Assembly (NCBI GenBank): GCA_003339415.1
Contig: PDHQ01000202.1
Location: forward strand, 1 to 63,167
Reading direction: 5' to 3'
DNA from: Ophiocordyceps camponoti-saundersi (nom. inval.)
Lineage: Eukaryota > Ascomycota > Sordariomycetes > Hypocreales > Ophiocordycipitaceae
Length of the DNA: 63,167 bases
Shown here piece by piece: positions 38,674 through 50,800 of this stretch. Made by a program: the position numbers and the translations under genes. Every line of letters starts with the position of its first letter. Positions within the stretch are counted from its first letter, which is position 1. The notes beneath the pieces are model-generated. The model worked only from the letters and a program-made list of their open reading frames with translations, searched no databases and had not been told where the DNA came from.

Positions 38674-39322
38674 TAATATAGGATATATAATAATACCTTT
38701 ATAAATCGCCTAACTTTTTATAATATTTTATTAAGATTTCCCCTTTAAGATTTTACTCAGATTTCCCTTAGAAATTTTATTACCTTTACGCTTAGGAAAT
38801 TACTAAGATTTCCTCTTAGGATTTCTCTATAATAATTTTTAAGATTTTACTAAGATTTCTTACTAAATTTAGTATTAAAATATATTTTTAGAAATCTCCG
38901 GATTTTATTAAGAAATCCTTATATATTAGGAAATTACCGCGTATTAGGAAATCTCTAGATTTTATTAGGAAATCCCTATATATTAGAAAATTACCGTATA
39001 CTAGGAAATCTTTATTTTACTAATATATATAGAAATTACCGTAAAATCCCCTTAGGTAAATATTTTTAAGATTATATTAAGAAATTTTCCTTAAGCTTTT
39101 AGCTATAAATTAGCTTAGTATTCCTTTAAGTAGAAATTTAAATTCTTTTATAATTATTATTTTAATTCTTAAAAGATTTTTACCTATACTTATATTTTTT
39201 ATAATAGCTATTTTATAATCTTATAATTAGTAGCTAGCTTATCTCCTTTTTCTATATATTATATTTAGTAGCTAGCTTAGTATATATGCTTATTAGAAAA
39301 TTATATATATAAGTATATAATA
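38674..39322 (+). repeat. 3' LTR (649 bp) of the 10.26-kb gypsy element
   Basis: Same length and landmarks as the 5' LTR (AAATCGCCTAAC, GGAAATTACCG, AAATCCCCTTAGG). Differences between the two are mainly C/T and G/A. Confidence 0.9.
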
Positions 39323-39327
39323 TAAGG

Positions 39328-40055
39328 AAATTAGAGAAAGACTTAGAAACGCTTTATATAAGGTATTTAAGCTCCGTTATAGCTATTTAACGCTAATATA
39401 AGTTAGTAAATATAATATTAAAGTAACTTAAAAAATAATTAAAGTTATATTTATATTCAATACCTTACTTAAAAAATAAAGCTACTTTAGCTTAAATTAT
39501 AAAAGATAAATATTAATATAAAAATACTTATTAATTATAAGTAATATTAATAAAAGCTTAGTCCGCTTATAGCTTATAAAATATAAGGGAGCGCTATATT
39601 AGAAAAAGGTTCTTATCACTATTAAATAGTAAGCTAAAAGGTAATAGCTTATAATAAGGTTATAACTATTATTACTTAAGGAGCTATATAAATTAATATT
39701 ATTAATATATAAAGCTTTAAAGCTCCGTAATAATAGCTTACTACTCTAAAAGCTAAGTAATAATAGCTTATTAAGTATTAAAGTTATTTATAGTTAAAGT
39801 TATTCTATTATAAAGGTCTTATATTTCTTAATATTTATAAAAAGCTAACTTTATTAATATAGAATAACTTAAGAGGTTTTAAGGTATATATAGTATATAT
39901 ACTTAAGGTTATAGTTTATATATAGCCTACGCTTATCCCGCGCGTAGCGCTAACGAATCGTATATACTTATATATACCCTACGCCCGTTATACGCGCGGA
40001 CTTAACTAAGCACCTTTACGTAACTTAGCTATTTAGGCGTAGCCCGAATCCCTTA
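39328..40055. other. RIPped spacer upstream of the gene island
   Basis: No gene recognised. Repeated AATAATAGCTTA words lie at 39640-39780 and a slightly GC-richer segment (CCCGCGCGTAGCGC..., TACGCGCGGAC) at 39935-40045. Confidence 0.5.
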
Positions 40056-40255
40056 TAATATATATTAATAATAATATATATTAATAATAATATATATTAA
40101 TAATAATATATATTAATAATAGTATATATTAATAATAATATATATTAATAATAATATATATTAATAATAATATATATTAAAAATAATATATATTAATAAT
40201 AATATATATTAATAATAATATATATTAATAATAATATATATTAATAATAATATAA
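40056..40255. repeat. 16-bp minisatellite upstream of the prp3 homologue
   Basis: About 12 copies of TTAATAATAATATATA with one or two substitutions (an AATAGT and an AAAAAT variant). It ends about 115 bp before CA/TG-containing DNA resumes. Confidence 0.95.
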
Positions 40256-40369
40256 GCTTATATTAGGTAAAGTTAACTTATATTAAAGTTAATATTTCTT
40301 AGAAATACTTTTTATATATAATATATAATAATTTTCTCGTATATATTACTAAGGTATCCCTCTTGCTCG

Positions 40370-40508
40370 CTTGTCTAGAATTTTACTATTATCTGATAAG
40401 GGTCTTTATACGACGCGGAAATTTAATTACGCGGTGTCCGTAGTGGCCACTTCTTTGCTAATAAGCATAGTCCTTTCAGCAAGACTATAAAGTCGTACAA
40501 CAGAGTAT
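40370..40508 (+). promoter_or_regulatory. non-RIPped upstream region of the prp3 homologue
   Basis: TG and CA dinucleotides reappear abruptly at about 40373, some 136 bp before the first ATG. The stretch holds a pyrimidine-rich segment (CCCTCTTGCTCGCTTGTC, about 40367-40384), as seen near fungal transcription starts. It also has a GCTAATAAG ... TTTCAG motif ending at 40479 that could be the 3' half of a 5'UTR intron. No convincing TATA box is seen. Promoter role is inferred from position only. Confidence 0.5.
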
Positions 40509-42106
40509 ATGGTAGCATCCTCCTCGAGCACAACCTCCGCGACAAGTTATCGCTTAGTTTCAAGGGCCATGGACTCCCATTCTGCGGGGCCTGGGCCTCG
40601 TCCTAACCCTGCCTCTCGTGTTCAGAAGGTTATTCCTACAGCGGACAAGAAAGCCGCTTTGAAGGCCCGCGTCGCTGCTGCTATCGGTACGAGTAAATCG
40701 AAAGGGGGCTTAAATGTCGGCCTTCATCCGGTGTTGGAAGATCTCGGCTCCTGGAAGCCGCAGGTTAGGACCGGAGACAACTCAAAGGCTCCAGATTTCT
40801 CGCCACCAAAGCCGGCATCCGCCCGCAGCGCTCACTCTGCTGCATTCACGGTAAACGATGGCCTGGACAACAATCATGGACGTCGCAATCCCTATTTTGA
40901 CGAAACCACAGCGACTCAAACAAATGCATATAGAGGTCGGGAGCCCAAGCGTCTTGTGTTCAATCAGAAAGGCAAATACATCCAGCAGGCTGGTGCTCTC
41001 CGTAGGCAGGCAGACCTCGAGGCTATGAAGAAGAGGATAGCAGAACAGACCCGCAAGGCAGGCATCGAAGATGACCTTGACGTTGAGAAAATTTTTATGC
41101 CCGAACCACCCCCCGACGTTGAATGGTGGGACGAGGGTTTGATGGATGGACAGACTTATGTCGATATTGGAAAGCCCTCGGTGGTGAAACTGGATACATC
41201 GGACAGCATCGTGACCGAATACATCCAACATCCTATAGCGCTGGAGCCACCGCAGGATCGTCACAGAACCCCAGTCAAGCCTATGTTTCTCACCTCGAAA
41301 GAGCAGGCCAAACTCCGACGGCAGAGGAGAAAGGCGGAGCTCAAAGAGTTGCAAGCCAAGATACGACTCGGTCTCGTTCCGGCTCCTCCGCCGAAGGTGA
41401 AGAAGGGAAATCTGATGCGTGTTCTTGGAGACGGTGAGATATACTTGCGCAAACTCTTCTGGAATGGGTCCATGATGAGACTGAAGGTACTGACTCATTT
41501 ACAGTCGCCGTTAAAGATCCTACTGCCGTGGAAGCGAGAGTAAACCGCGAAATAGAAGAACGGCACCAGAAACATGTCCAGGCAAATGAGGAGCGACAAT
41601 TAACGAAGGAGCAGAAATACGAGAAACTGGCCAAGAACCAGGAGAACGACGCCGCGAAGGGCATTTACATCTTGGTGTTTAAAATCACAACCTTAGCCAA
41701 CGGACAGCATAGGTACAAAATTGGAGTTAACGCCGAGCAATTGGACCTCACCGGAATTTGCATATTGCATCCTAAACATAATCTGGTCATCGTCGAGGGA
41801 GGGGCGTGGGGCACCCACAAGTATAAAAAGTTGATGCTTCAGCGTATTACCTGGACCGAAAACTCGCTTACCAGAAGACGTGAGGAGTATCAGAATTCAG
41901 GGCGCGATTGGCTCGAGGCAGAGAGCGACAGCGGAACAATGAAGGACATGTCGCACAATGAATGCCAGCTCATTTTTGAGGGCGAGCAAAAGGCGCGGGC
42001 ATTTCGCAAATGGAGCAGTAAAATTTGTGAGACAGATGCTCAGGCAAGAGAGATATTAGCTCGTGTTAAAATGGAGAACTTCTGGTCGTTAGCTAAGAAC
42101 TTTTAG
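40509..42106 (+). CDS. prp3: U4/U6 snRNP splicing factor Prp3 homologue, two exons
   Basis: Two exons, 40509-41433 and 41505-42106, join to a 508-residue protein ending in TAG. Prp3 is a core protein of the U4/U6 di-snRNP and U4/U6.U5 tri-snRNP and is needed for spliceosome assembly in the nucleus. Seen here: a low-complexity N-terminus (1-60); the family-typical FNQKGKYI box near 151-158; a basic helical stretch with KLRRQRRKAELK (268-279); the NLMRVLGD block (301-308) cut by the intron; KDPTAVEARV resuming in exon 2; NLVIVEGG at 401-408; and a C-terminal DUF1115-like region (about 361-506) ending in ENFW-type residues. There are no stops or frameshifts after splicing. Base composition and CA/TG content are normal, unlike all flanking DNA. 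Yeast Prp3 is of similar length; human PRPF3 is longer because of an N-terminal PWI part not seen here. Start uncertain: ATG 40509 follows an in-frame stop at 40488, but M21 (40569) lies in a better Kozak context (GGCCATGG). Confidence 0.93.
41434..41504 (+). other. spliceosomal intron in the prp3 homologue (71 nt)
   Basis: Donor GTGAGA at 41434, branch-like TACTGAC at 41488-41494 (branch A at 41493) and acceptor ACAG ending at 41504. Splicing joins G of 41433 to TC of 41505 (phase 1, a Val codon) and restores the family-conserved stretch from LGD to AVKDPTAVEARV. Without splicing, exon 1 runs to a stop at 41543 and exon 2 is out of frame. Length and signals are ordinary for a filamentous fungus. 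Confidence 0.93.
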
Positions 42107-42133
42107 TAAATAGTAACCTAAGATACTTATGTA

Positions 42134-42384
42134 TAAGGTTAGAAAGAAATCACTCGTGATTAATTCTATAAGTGATTTTTATAATTTTTTATCGGAATAT
42201 AAATCACTTTTAGGTGATTCTTTACCCTAGTAATTTAACTCGCTAGAAAATAATAATATTATAAGTAATTTTTAAAAAAAAAATATTTTTAATTTTTATT
42301 ACTTTTTTAAAAAATAAAAAAAATATTTTTTTCTTTTATTAAAAAATATATAAAGCTTATAAAAGCTAATAGAAAGTAAGTTAT
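42134..42384 (+). mobile_element. hAT-type left end fragment abutting the prp3 homologue
   Basis: Begins TAAGGTTAGAAAGAAATCAC, the counterpart of the hAT tip at 17400, and is collinear with it for about 250 bp, including GTGAT palindromes and the following AT-rich part (AATATATAAAGCTTATAAA near 42343-42362). It is then cut by the solo LTR at 42385. Only 27 bp separate it from the gene's stop codon, so the gene's 3'UTR and poly(A) signals probably lie in transposon sequence. Confidence 0.75.
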
Positions 42385-42594
42385 TATAAAAGATTAGTTT
42401 ATAACTAATTATAACTAAATAGTAGGGATTATAATAACTATATTTAGGTTTTCTTAATAGTGCTTAATTATTATATTAAGTATATAGTTAGCTTAAGAAA
42501 AAGGCTTCTTTCTCTTTTTCTATTATTTTTTATAGCTTTAATTATAACTCTATTTTAATTTATTTTAATAATTATTTATTATAAGATTTTTATA
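42385..42594 (+). repeat. solo LTR of the gag-only element family
   Basis: Exactly 210 bp and collinear with the LTRs at 22288 and 27227 (TATAAAAGATTAGT ... TTTTTATA), but more eroded: the CGCGCGGGG of other copies is TTATATTAAG here. No internal sequence of the element follows. A convincing target duplication is not seen. Confidence 0.85.
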
Positions 42595-42724
42595 TTAATT
42601 ATAATATAAAGAAAGCTTATATAAAATATATTAAGAAAAAGAGATAATAATATTTAAAATAATAATAAAAAGTAAAAATATATAAGTATAAGTTATATTA
42701 AAAGTAAAGCTAGTTTTTACTAAA

Positions 42725-43093
42725 TTATAATATTTATTTATTTATTTATATATTAAAGGCTTTTATAATATTTAAAGCCTTTATAATATAATAAGTAAGA
42801 AAAATCCCCTAAAATAAAATAAAACCCCTTAACTATAAAAAAAAGCTTACTATATATTTATATAAAAATATAATAATAGCTAATAATAATATAATATAAT
42901 AAGCTTATTACCTAAGGGTAATTTTAAATAATATAAAAAAAGTAAAGTAAGGAGGGGAATATAAAAAAAAGGAAAATTTATAAAGCGTAAGGTAAAAAGA
43001 GCGGGGTAATATAGCGTAGCGCGGGGCGGTACGGGGCGGTATAAGGCGAGGCGGTATAATATAAGGCGGAGGAAAGAAAGTTTAAAAAGAGGT
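42725..43093 (+). repeat. LTR-like direct repeat, left copy
   Basis: Collinear with 53327-53715 (TATTTATTTATTTATA start; AAAAATCCC..., AAAACCCCTTAA, GCTTATTACCTA blocks; GCGG-rich tract at about 43000-43070). Its GC-rich tract shows TG changed to TA relative to the right copy. Interrupted near its end by the LTR element at 43094. Confidence 0.7.
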
Positions 43094-44651
43094 TATCAGT
43101 TAGGCATCCTTCCTAAGCCGAATAGGTAGCTAAAATTATATTATAAACTTCTTATAGTAAAGATACTAATAGATTAAACCTAGAATACGTATATTATATT
43201 AACTTAGATAATAAGGTTTAGGTAACTTATCCGAATTATATAACGTATAGAAATATTACGTTTATTATACGATATACTCTAGCTAATAAAGTTATAAAAG
43301 ATTAAATAATAACTTTACTTATAACTTATTTCTCTCTTAAAAAATATAGAAAAATAAGTATATTATATATATATTCCTCCTTTTACTAACTACCTCCTTA
43401 TCCTCCTCCTATATTAACTTCGTATATTATATTAATATTATATTAATCTTAGATTAGTATTATCTTAAGATTAACTTCTTTTTATATATATCCCTAACCT
43501 CTTATTTTATTTATATAAAGATAGTTATCTTTATAATATATATTATATATATTTAACGTATATTATATTCCTAAGTAGCTAGTAATATATATATTCTAAT
43601 ATTAATAGCTTTTCTTTTTATAGTTAGGAATATATATTTATTAAGTAGGTAATTTAGGTATAATTAGGTTTTTTTAATAGCTTTTATAAATTAAATTATT
43701 TCTCTATTTTTAAAAACTTATATAATTTAAAACTAATAGATACTTTTACCTTACTAATTTATAGATAAACTTAAGTTAATATTATACTAATATTTAATAT
43801 ATTTCTTAATAATTTTAATATAATTTCTTAAGATAGTACGCGTTAAGCTATATATCGTATCTCCTTATTATTTATATTTTATAAATAATAGATAAGGTTT
43901 AAGTAATAAACTTAACGCTATATATTATTATTAATATAAAACTTAACGCTATATATTATTAGCTATTATTATAAGCTAGTCCCTTAGCTTAGTTATTTTA
44001 AAATTAAAAGATTAGTAAATAACTTTTTTAAATATAATATAAGCTAGCTATAAGGATATTACTAAAATATTTTACTTTAAAAACCCCTAGTAAATACTAG
44101 CTATATAAGGGGGAATCTCCCTTATTAACTAATAAACCCTTATAGCTAGTAAGGGTTATCTTCTTCCTATAATACTAAGCGTTCCTATATTATAGTATTT
44201 ATAATTTCGCTAAGTTATTATAGTTTTTATATTATAATACCCCCGGGGTAGTATAATTCTTAACCTTAAGGGTATTATAATCTCTTAGTAATATTCTTTT
44301 TCTAATCTAAAGATTAGAGAAATAAAAAATAAATATAATATAATATAATATATTAAATAAAGAATATAATATTTAGTAAATTTTCGCTAAGTTATCTATA
44401 AAAAATAGATAAGAAAAACTAAAGTAATTATAAAAAGGGAAAAGAAAAAAAAAATTTAAAAAAAGGGGGGGGGTATTTATACTTAAAAGGTATATACCTC
44501 TTATATTTATAAAAGGGGTTAATATATATTAATATATTACTTATAAAAGGGGTAAGTATATATTTTATTTAATAAGGTAAATTAGTAATTTAGTACCTTA
44601 CTTATAAATTACCTTACGCTTAAGCTTTTTATTCTTTTCTTTTTCTTTTTA

Positions 44652-44744
<93 letters not shown>

Positions 44745-46737
44745 AGAAAGTAAGTTTAAGTTAATCTTAAGTTAATATTATAGTAAGCTTTTACTAACCT
44801 TAACTTAAGATTTATTATATATTAAGACTATTTTCTTATATACTTACCGCTTTACGTAGTTATTAGATTATTATTTCGAATCTTAAGTTTAAGAATAATA
44901 TTAATAACGATAATACTCTTAAGGCTTTAATTTACTAGTAGCGTAAAGGTATATTAATTTTAGCTTTAATTTATATTAGCTATAAGTTAAGATTAACTTA
45001 GTTTTTAATATATTCTAAACTTAGCTTTAAACGCGTATTACGCGCGTTTTACTTTTATCTCCTTTATACGCCCCTTATAAGCTCCTTTTATAATATCTAT
45101 AATTATTTTTCGCCCGCGTTTATAAATATTATTACCTATATTAATAGCGATACTTATTACGCCTTATTAAATATAACTTATTAAGTATAATCTTTTTATA
45201 TCTTTACCGCCGCCTACGTTATTATTTTAAGCGTAGCGCGATAATATTAAGCGTAGTAATATTAAAAAAATACCCCTATACTAAAATTATATTAGCTATA
45301 TAAGTAAATAAAAGCTAGCTATTAACGCTTATTAAGAATAAATATTTTAGCTAATAATTACTTATTATTAATATATTAAAAAAAATATCTAATATAATAA
45401 TATATATATAACTTATTAAAACTTAATTTTATATAAACTAATATTAACTTAATAAACTATCTTAGCTATTATTACCTTTATATAAGCTTTTATTATATTT
45501 ATAAGTAATAATATATTTTTATATAAAAATTAATATATTAAAATAAGTTTAATAATAATTTAATCTTTATTTATATTTAAGTTAATATTTAACTAATATT
45601 ACTAATATAGTAATAATACTTAGCTAGCTTTACGCGATTATTACGCGTTACGCCCTTCTAAATATTTACGTTAGGAGTAGGGGTAAGGGACTTTAATTTT
45701 AAGGATTTTACTTTTTCTTTTCCTATTATTTTTATCTTTTATTATTTTTATTTTTTATATATTACTAAATTAACTTAATTATAAAAAACTTCTAATATTA
45801 AATTTATAAAAACTTAGTAAATAATAATTATAAAGTAATTATTAAAATTAATCTAAAGTTAATAAGATTTTAGGTTAAAATTAAAATAAGTTTTTAAAAA
45901 TCCTAAACTAAAAATAAAAAGAAGAAAAAATAGATAATATTAACCTATAGTAAGTTATCGCTAAGTACTAAGATATCTAAATTATTAAGTTATTAATTAA
46001 ATATTAGTTAAAATATATTTATATATTATTAAAATAATAATTATAATTTTTTAGGAGTTAGTATTTTAATAAATATTTATTATTTAAATTACTTTTTTAT
46101 TTTTAATCTAAACTAAGGTTAAATAATAATAAAGCTAATATTTTAGCTTATATTATATATAGTTAACTAAATTTTAAATAATAAAAAATAATTAAGTTTA
46201 TAATATAACTTAGCTTTATTACTAATTAATATTAGTTAAGTATTTTTCCTAAGCTAAATAAGTAGCTAAAGTTATATTATAAACTTCTTATAATAAAAAT
46301 ATTAATAAATTAAACTTAAAATATATATATTATATTAACTTAAATAATAAAGTTTAAGTAACTTATTTAAATTATATAATATATAAGAATATTATATTTA
46401 CTATATAATATATTTTAGCTAATAGAATTATAAAAAAATAAATAATAACTTTACTTATAACTTATCTCTCTCTTAAAAAGTATAGAAAAGTAAATATATT
46501 ATATATATATTTTTTTTCTTATTAACTACCTCCCTATCCTCTTCCTATATTAACTTCGTATATTATATTAATATTATATTAGTCTCGGATCGGTATTATC
46601 TCGAGATCGACTCCTTTTTATACATATCCCTAACCTCCTACTTTATTTATATAAAGATAGTTATCTCTATAACGCGTGCTACGCGTATTTAACGCGTATT
46701 ATATTCCTAAGTAGCTAGCAATATATATATTCTAATA
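43094..46737 (+). mobile_element. non-coding LTR element (LARD-like), 3,644 bp
   Basis: LTRs of 508 bp (43094-43601 and 46230-46737) start TATCAG or TATTAG and end TTCTAATA. They are flanked by GAGGT (43089-43093) and GGGGT (46738-46742), a target duplication with one G/A difference. The 2.6-kb interior has no recognisable retroviral-type domain. It holds a TTA microsatellite (44648-44740) and patches of moderate GC (45050-45250). A non-autonomous large retrotransposon derivative fits best. Confidence 0.82.
44648..44740. repeat. (TTA)n microsatellite
   Basis: About 30 TTA units with one TTT interruption, inside the LARD-like element. Confidence 0.95.
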
Positions 46738-46742
46738 GGGGT

Positions 46743-47775
46743 AAAGTAAAATAGCGAGATAGCCGCTTTATTATTTATTAATAATTAAAAAAGGGGGGCT
46801 ATATTTTTTTCTTTTTTACTTCTTTTTTCCTTTCTTTTTTTTCTTTTTTTTATTATTTTTTAAAAAAAGTATATTTCTAATTTTTTTTAACTTTTCCCTT
46901 TAATTTTTATAATAAAAAGAAAATAATAAAAATTATATAATTATATTAAAAAAATAATAGCGATAAATATACTTAAGATTATTTATAGTAAGCTTTATAA
47001 CTTTTTTTATATTATATATATAGCTTAGCTAGCTAATTATAAAGTTTTATATTAAAAATAATAAAATAAGTAATATTATATAATATTAACTATATATAAA
47101 GCTAATAAAATATATAAGCTTATAATTAGCTAATTACTTTAATTATATTAAAGCTTAATATAAATATTAAAAAGTAAGTAAAGTTAAAAGTTAAGGGCGA
47201 AGTTAAAATTAAAGCTTAAAATATTAATTAAGTTATAAATATATTTAAAAAAATTATATATTATTAAAATAAAAATAGTATAATATATTAGCGAAGAAAA
47301 ATAGCTAAGTAGCTTATTAATAAATATAAAATAATATAAAATAAAGTAAAATTTTAAATATAGCTAATAATAAATAATAAAAAAAAATCTAAATTAATTT
47401 ATATAATATATAAAAATAAAATAAGATATTAAAGCTTTAACTTAATAAAATAATAATAATATTTTAAATAAGCGCCTTAGCGGGGTTAGCTATTTTAGTA
47501 GCTACCTTTAATATTACTTTTACCGCTATAATTACTAATACTTTTTCTTAAAAGTTTTATATATTAGTATTAATTTATTTTAAAATACTTAAGAAATAAA
47601 TAATTATTAGTATAAGTAAAGTAAAAGGCGGGAAAGGGGGTAAAGTAATAATAATAATAGCGGTAATAATAAATATAATAATTAAACTATAAGCAAAAAT
47701 AATAATAATAATAATAAATATAAAAAAGGAAGCGGAGGCGGTAATAAAGGGCGTAAAGGTAAAAATATTAATTTA

Positions 47776-47809
<34 letters not shown>

Positions 47810-50800
47810 TTTATAATAAAAGTAAAAAAAGTAATAATAATAATAATAAAAATATTTATAATAATAATAATAATTATTATTATTACTAGCTTAAAAGATT
47901 TTATTTTATTATTTTTATAAAAATTTTAATTAAGAATATATTTTAAAATATAAAATTTTTAATTTATTATATATAATATAATATATAATCTTAACTAAAT
48001 ATAAAATAATATTAATTAAAAAATAGCGGATTATATTAAAATTAATTAATTTAAATATATTTTAGAAAATATTATTAAAATTTAATATATTTTTAATTCA
48101 AATTTACTAAAGCTAAAGCTAAAGTTAAAAATAAAGCTAAAAGTAAAAAATAAAATAATAGCTTAAATATTAATTTTTATTATATTAATATTAAAAAATA
48201 AATTAAAGTAAATAATAATTAGAGAAAATAAAAAAAAGGCGAATAAAATTAAGGGGGTAAGCGGAGCTAAGGAGGTAAATAATATAAAAAAAAGTAAAGA
48301 AAAATAAGAAATAGGGGAAATAAAGGCTAAGGAGGCGGTAAAAAAGGAGTTAAAGCCTAAGCTAAACTTTATTTAAATATTAAAATTATCTCTTACGAAA
48401 TTTATATTTATAATATCTAAGCGTATAATAAAAAATATAATAATAGCTTAAAAAATAAGCTTATAAAAGTTAAAAATATTATTAAGCGTAAAAGATAAGG
48501 TAAAAAGTAAAGCGGGAAAAAAGGTAAAAAAGCTAAATAAGCTAAATAAAGCTAAGTAAAAAAAAGAGCAGAGTTAGAAATAAAGTATAAGGTAAATAAA
48601 TAATAATAATTATATAGCTAAAATATTAAAAATAATCTTTTATAGCTAAACTTTATATTTAAATATTTTATTATATTTAAATATTATAAAATAATAAAAA
48701 AAACTTAAATTAGTAAAAATATTATAAGTAAATAAATTATAAGATAAAAAAGCTTATAATAGCTTTATAGCTAAAAGCTTTATTAAAATTTTTATAATCT
48801 TAAATTAAATTTATAAAAAATATTAATAAAAATATCTTTTTATAAATAATTAGTTTATAATATAAAGTAAAATAAGCTATTATTTTATCTTTTTTATTAT
48901 TATAAAAATAATAAAAGGTTATAATTATAAAAATATTATAAATATAAAGAAACTTATTAAAGCTAATTTTATTATTATAAAGCTAAATTAAGGCGCTATT
49001 TAAAAATTTTAAATAGCTTTAATAGATTTATAAAATATTATTAAGTTTTAGTTAAGGCAGTTTATTAGTAAGGTATTTAGAGAACTAGCTATATTTTTAG
49101 AGCTTTCTTTTCTTAAAATTCTAATAAAGTTACTATTTTTTATAAAGATAAGCTTTTAAAATCTTAAGGGACTAGGAGGTAATATTTAAAATCTATACTT
49201 AAATAATAAAAAAAGATATAAGTAAAGCGGGGCTAACTTTTATAATATTAGTAAAAATATATAGTAATTTTTTTAAAAGCGGAGTAAATATAAGCTATAA
49301 GCTTTTTATTATAAAAAAGTTAATAGCTATAAATAGCGTAATAAGATAAGTAAATATTAATAAAAGGAATAAAGATATAATAAGAAAAAGTTACTTAGTA
49401 TACTTTAAAAATAATATAAAGGTATTTAAATTAAATTATAGCTAGCTATTAAAAGATAAGGTTCTTAAGTTCCCTGCTAAGCGGGGTTAGAGCGGAGTAA
49501 ATTATAGCGCTAAAAGCGATTATAAACCTAATAACCTTAATATAGATTTCCCTTACTTAAAAAAGTAAAAAGCTTTAAGTAAACGAAATAAGCTTAGTTA
49601 AGGCTTACTATTAATAAGTAAGCTTTTTTATAAAATAGCAAAAATATAGCTTTTATTAAAATTTATAGTAAATTTAAATTTTAAATATATATATTTTTTA
49701 TATAAGTTAAATAATATTCTTATTAAAGACTAGTAAAGTTATATTAGTAAAATAAGCTTTTATAAAATAAAGAAGCTTACCTTTAAATAGCTAAAAAGTT
49801 ATCTTATATTTTATTACTTAATTATAATAAATATTTTAAGCTTATTTAAGCTAATAGTAAACTTAAGCAAAGGTACGCTTAGTATTAAAAATATTAATAT
49901 TATTTATAAATTTAATAGTAAATATACTAATCGCTTATTTTAAGCGCTTATAAAAAGATAAGATATATAAGATAAATAATATTAAAGAAAATAGGGAGCT
50001 TTAAAGGATTTCGGTAAAAATAAAGAAAAAGTCCGATAATTTATTATTAACTTTAAAATAAGAGGTATAATTAGAGAGGTAAAGGTAAAAAAAGTTATAA
50101 TTTATCTAAGAAAGCTAAAAAAGTTAAGGATTTTTATTAGCTTAAAATATAAGATATAGTTAAAAGTACTTATTATATCTAATATTAGAAAAAAGGTAAA
50201 GCTTTAAAAGCTCTAAATAATATAAATAGATTTTATTAAAAAAAGTAAAGCGCTATTAATAAACTAGTTAGGCTAGTTACTTATTTAACCTTATAGTAAG
50301 ATTCTTATAAACTTTATTATATAGGATATTTTCTTCGCTATTATAATTTTAAAAATCTTATTTATAATATTAAGGAAAGAGATAAGATAATAGCTACTTA
50401 AAGTTTAATAAATTTCTAAGCTTTTTTTTACTTTTTAGAGAATTATAATATTAAAAGTTTAATATTAAGTAAGGAAATATTTATAAATAATATATTTTTA
50501 AAAAAGCTTAGTTAAGATTATTATAAGGGGTTATTTATAACTTTTTAGAAAATTAATAAGGATATTATTAAGCTTAGTAAACTTTTATAATATAATATTA
50601 AAAATAGTAAATTAAACTTTATTTTTAATAACTTAAAAAAGGATATTAATTAAAAGGAAAAAGTTAGAGATAGGAAAATATAAGGTATTTTCTAAAAGAT
50701 AAGAAAAAAATTAAAAGCTTTAATTTTTTAAAGAAAAATAATTAAAAAGCGGAGTTTATATTTTATTAAAAAAGAGAAATATATATAAGCTTCGGAGAAG

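Larger units (their letters stand above)
29062..39322 (+). mobile_element. complete Ty3/gypsy retrotransposon, 10.26 kb, RIP-degraded
   Basis: LTRs of 649 bp (29062-29710 and 38674-39322) are flanked by a perfect 5-bp target duplication TAAGG (29057-29061 and 39323-39327). A purine tract CTAAGGAGT precedes the 3' LTR. RT, RNase H and integrase relics follow in gypsy order. It is unusually long because about 3 kb separates integrase from the 3' LTR. A truncated, more eroded copy of its RNase H-integrase part is at 61308-63050. Confidence 0.9.

Noticed and set aside
41123..41437. 104-residue open frame on the plus strand
   Set aside because: Lies out of frame within prp3 exon 1, where the overlapping frame carries clear Prp3 motifs.
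40782..41664. Open frames on the minus strand (40782-41498, 41261-41473, 41341-41664)
   Set aside because: They overlap the prp3 exons antisense, cross its intron and carry no recognisable domain; shadows of a GC-normal coding region.
40509..42106. prp3 as a frameshifted pseudogene split into two ORFs
   Set aside because: The break is exactly a 71-nt GT-AG intron with a branch site, and splicing restores the conserved sequence with no loss.
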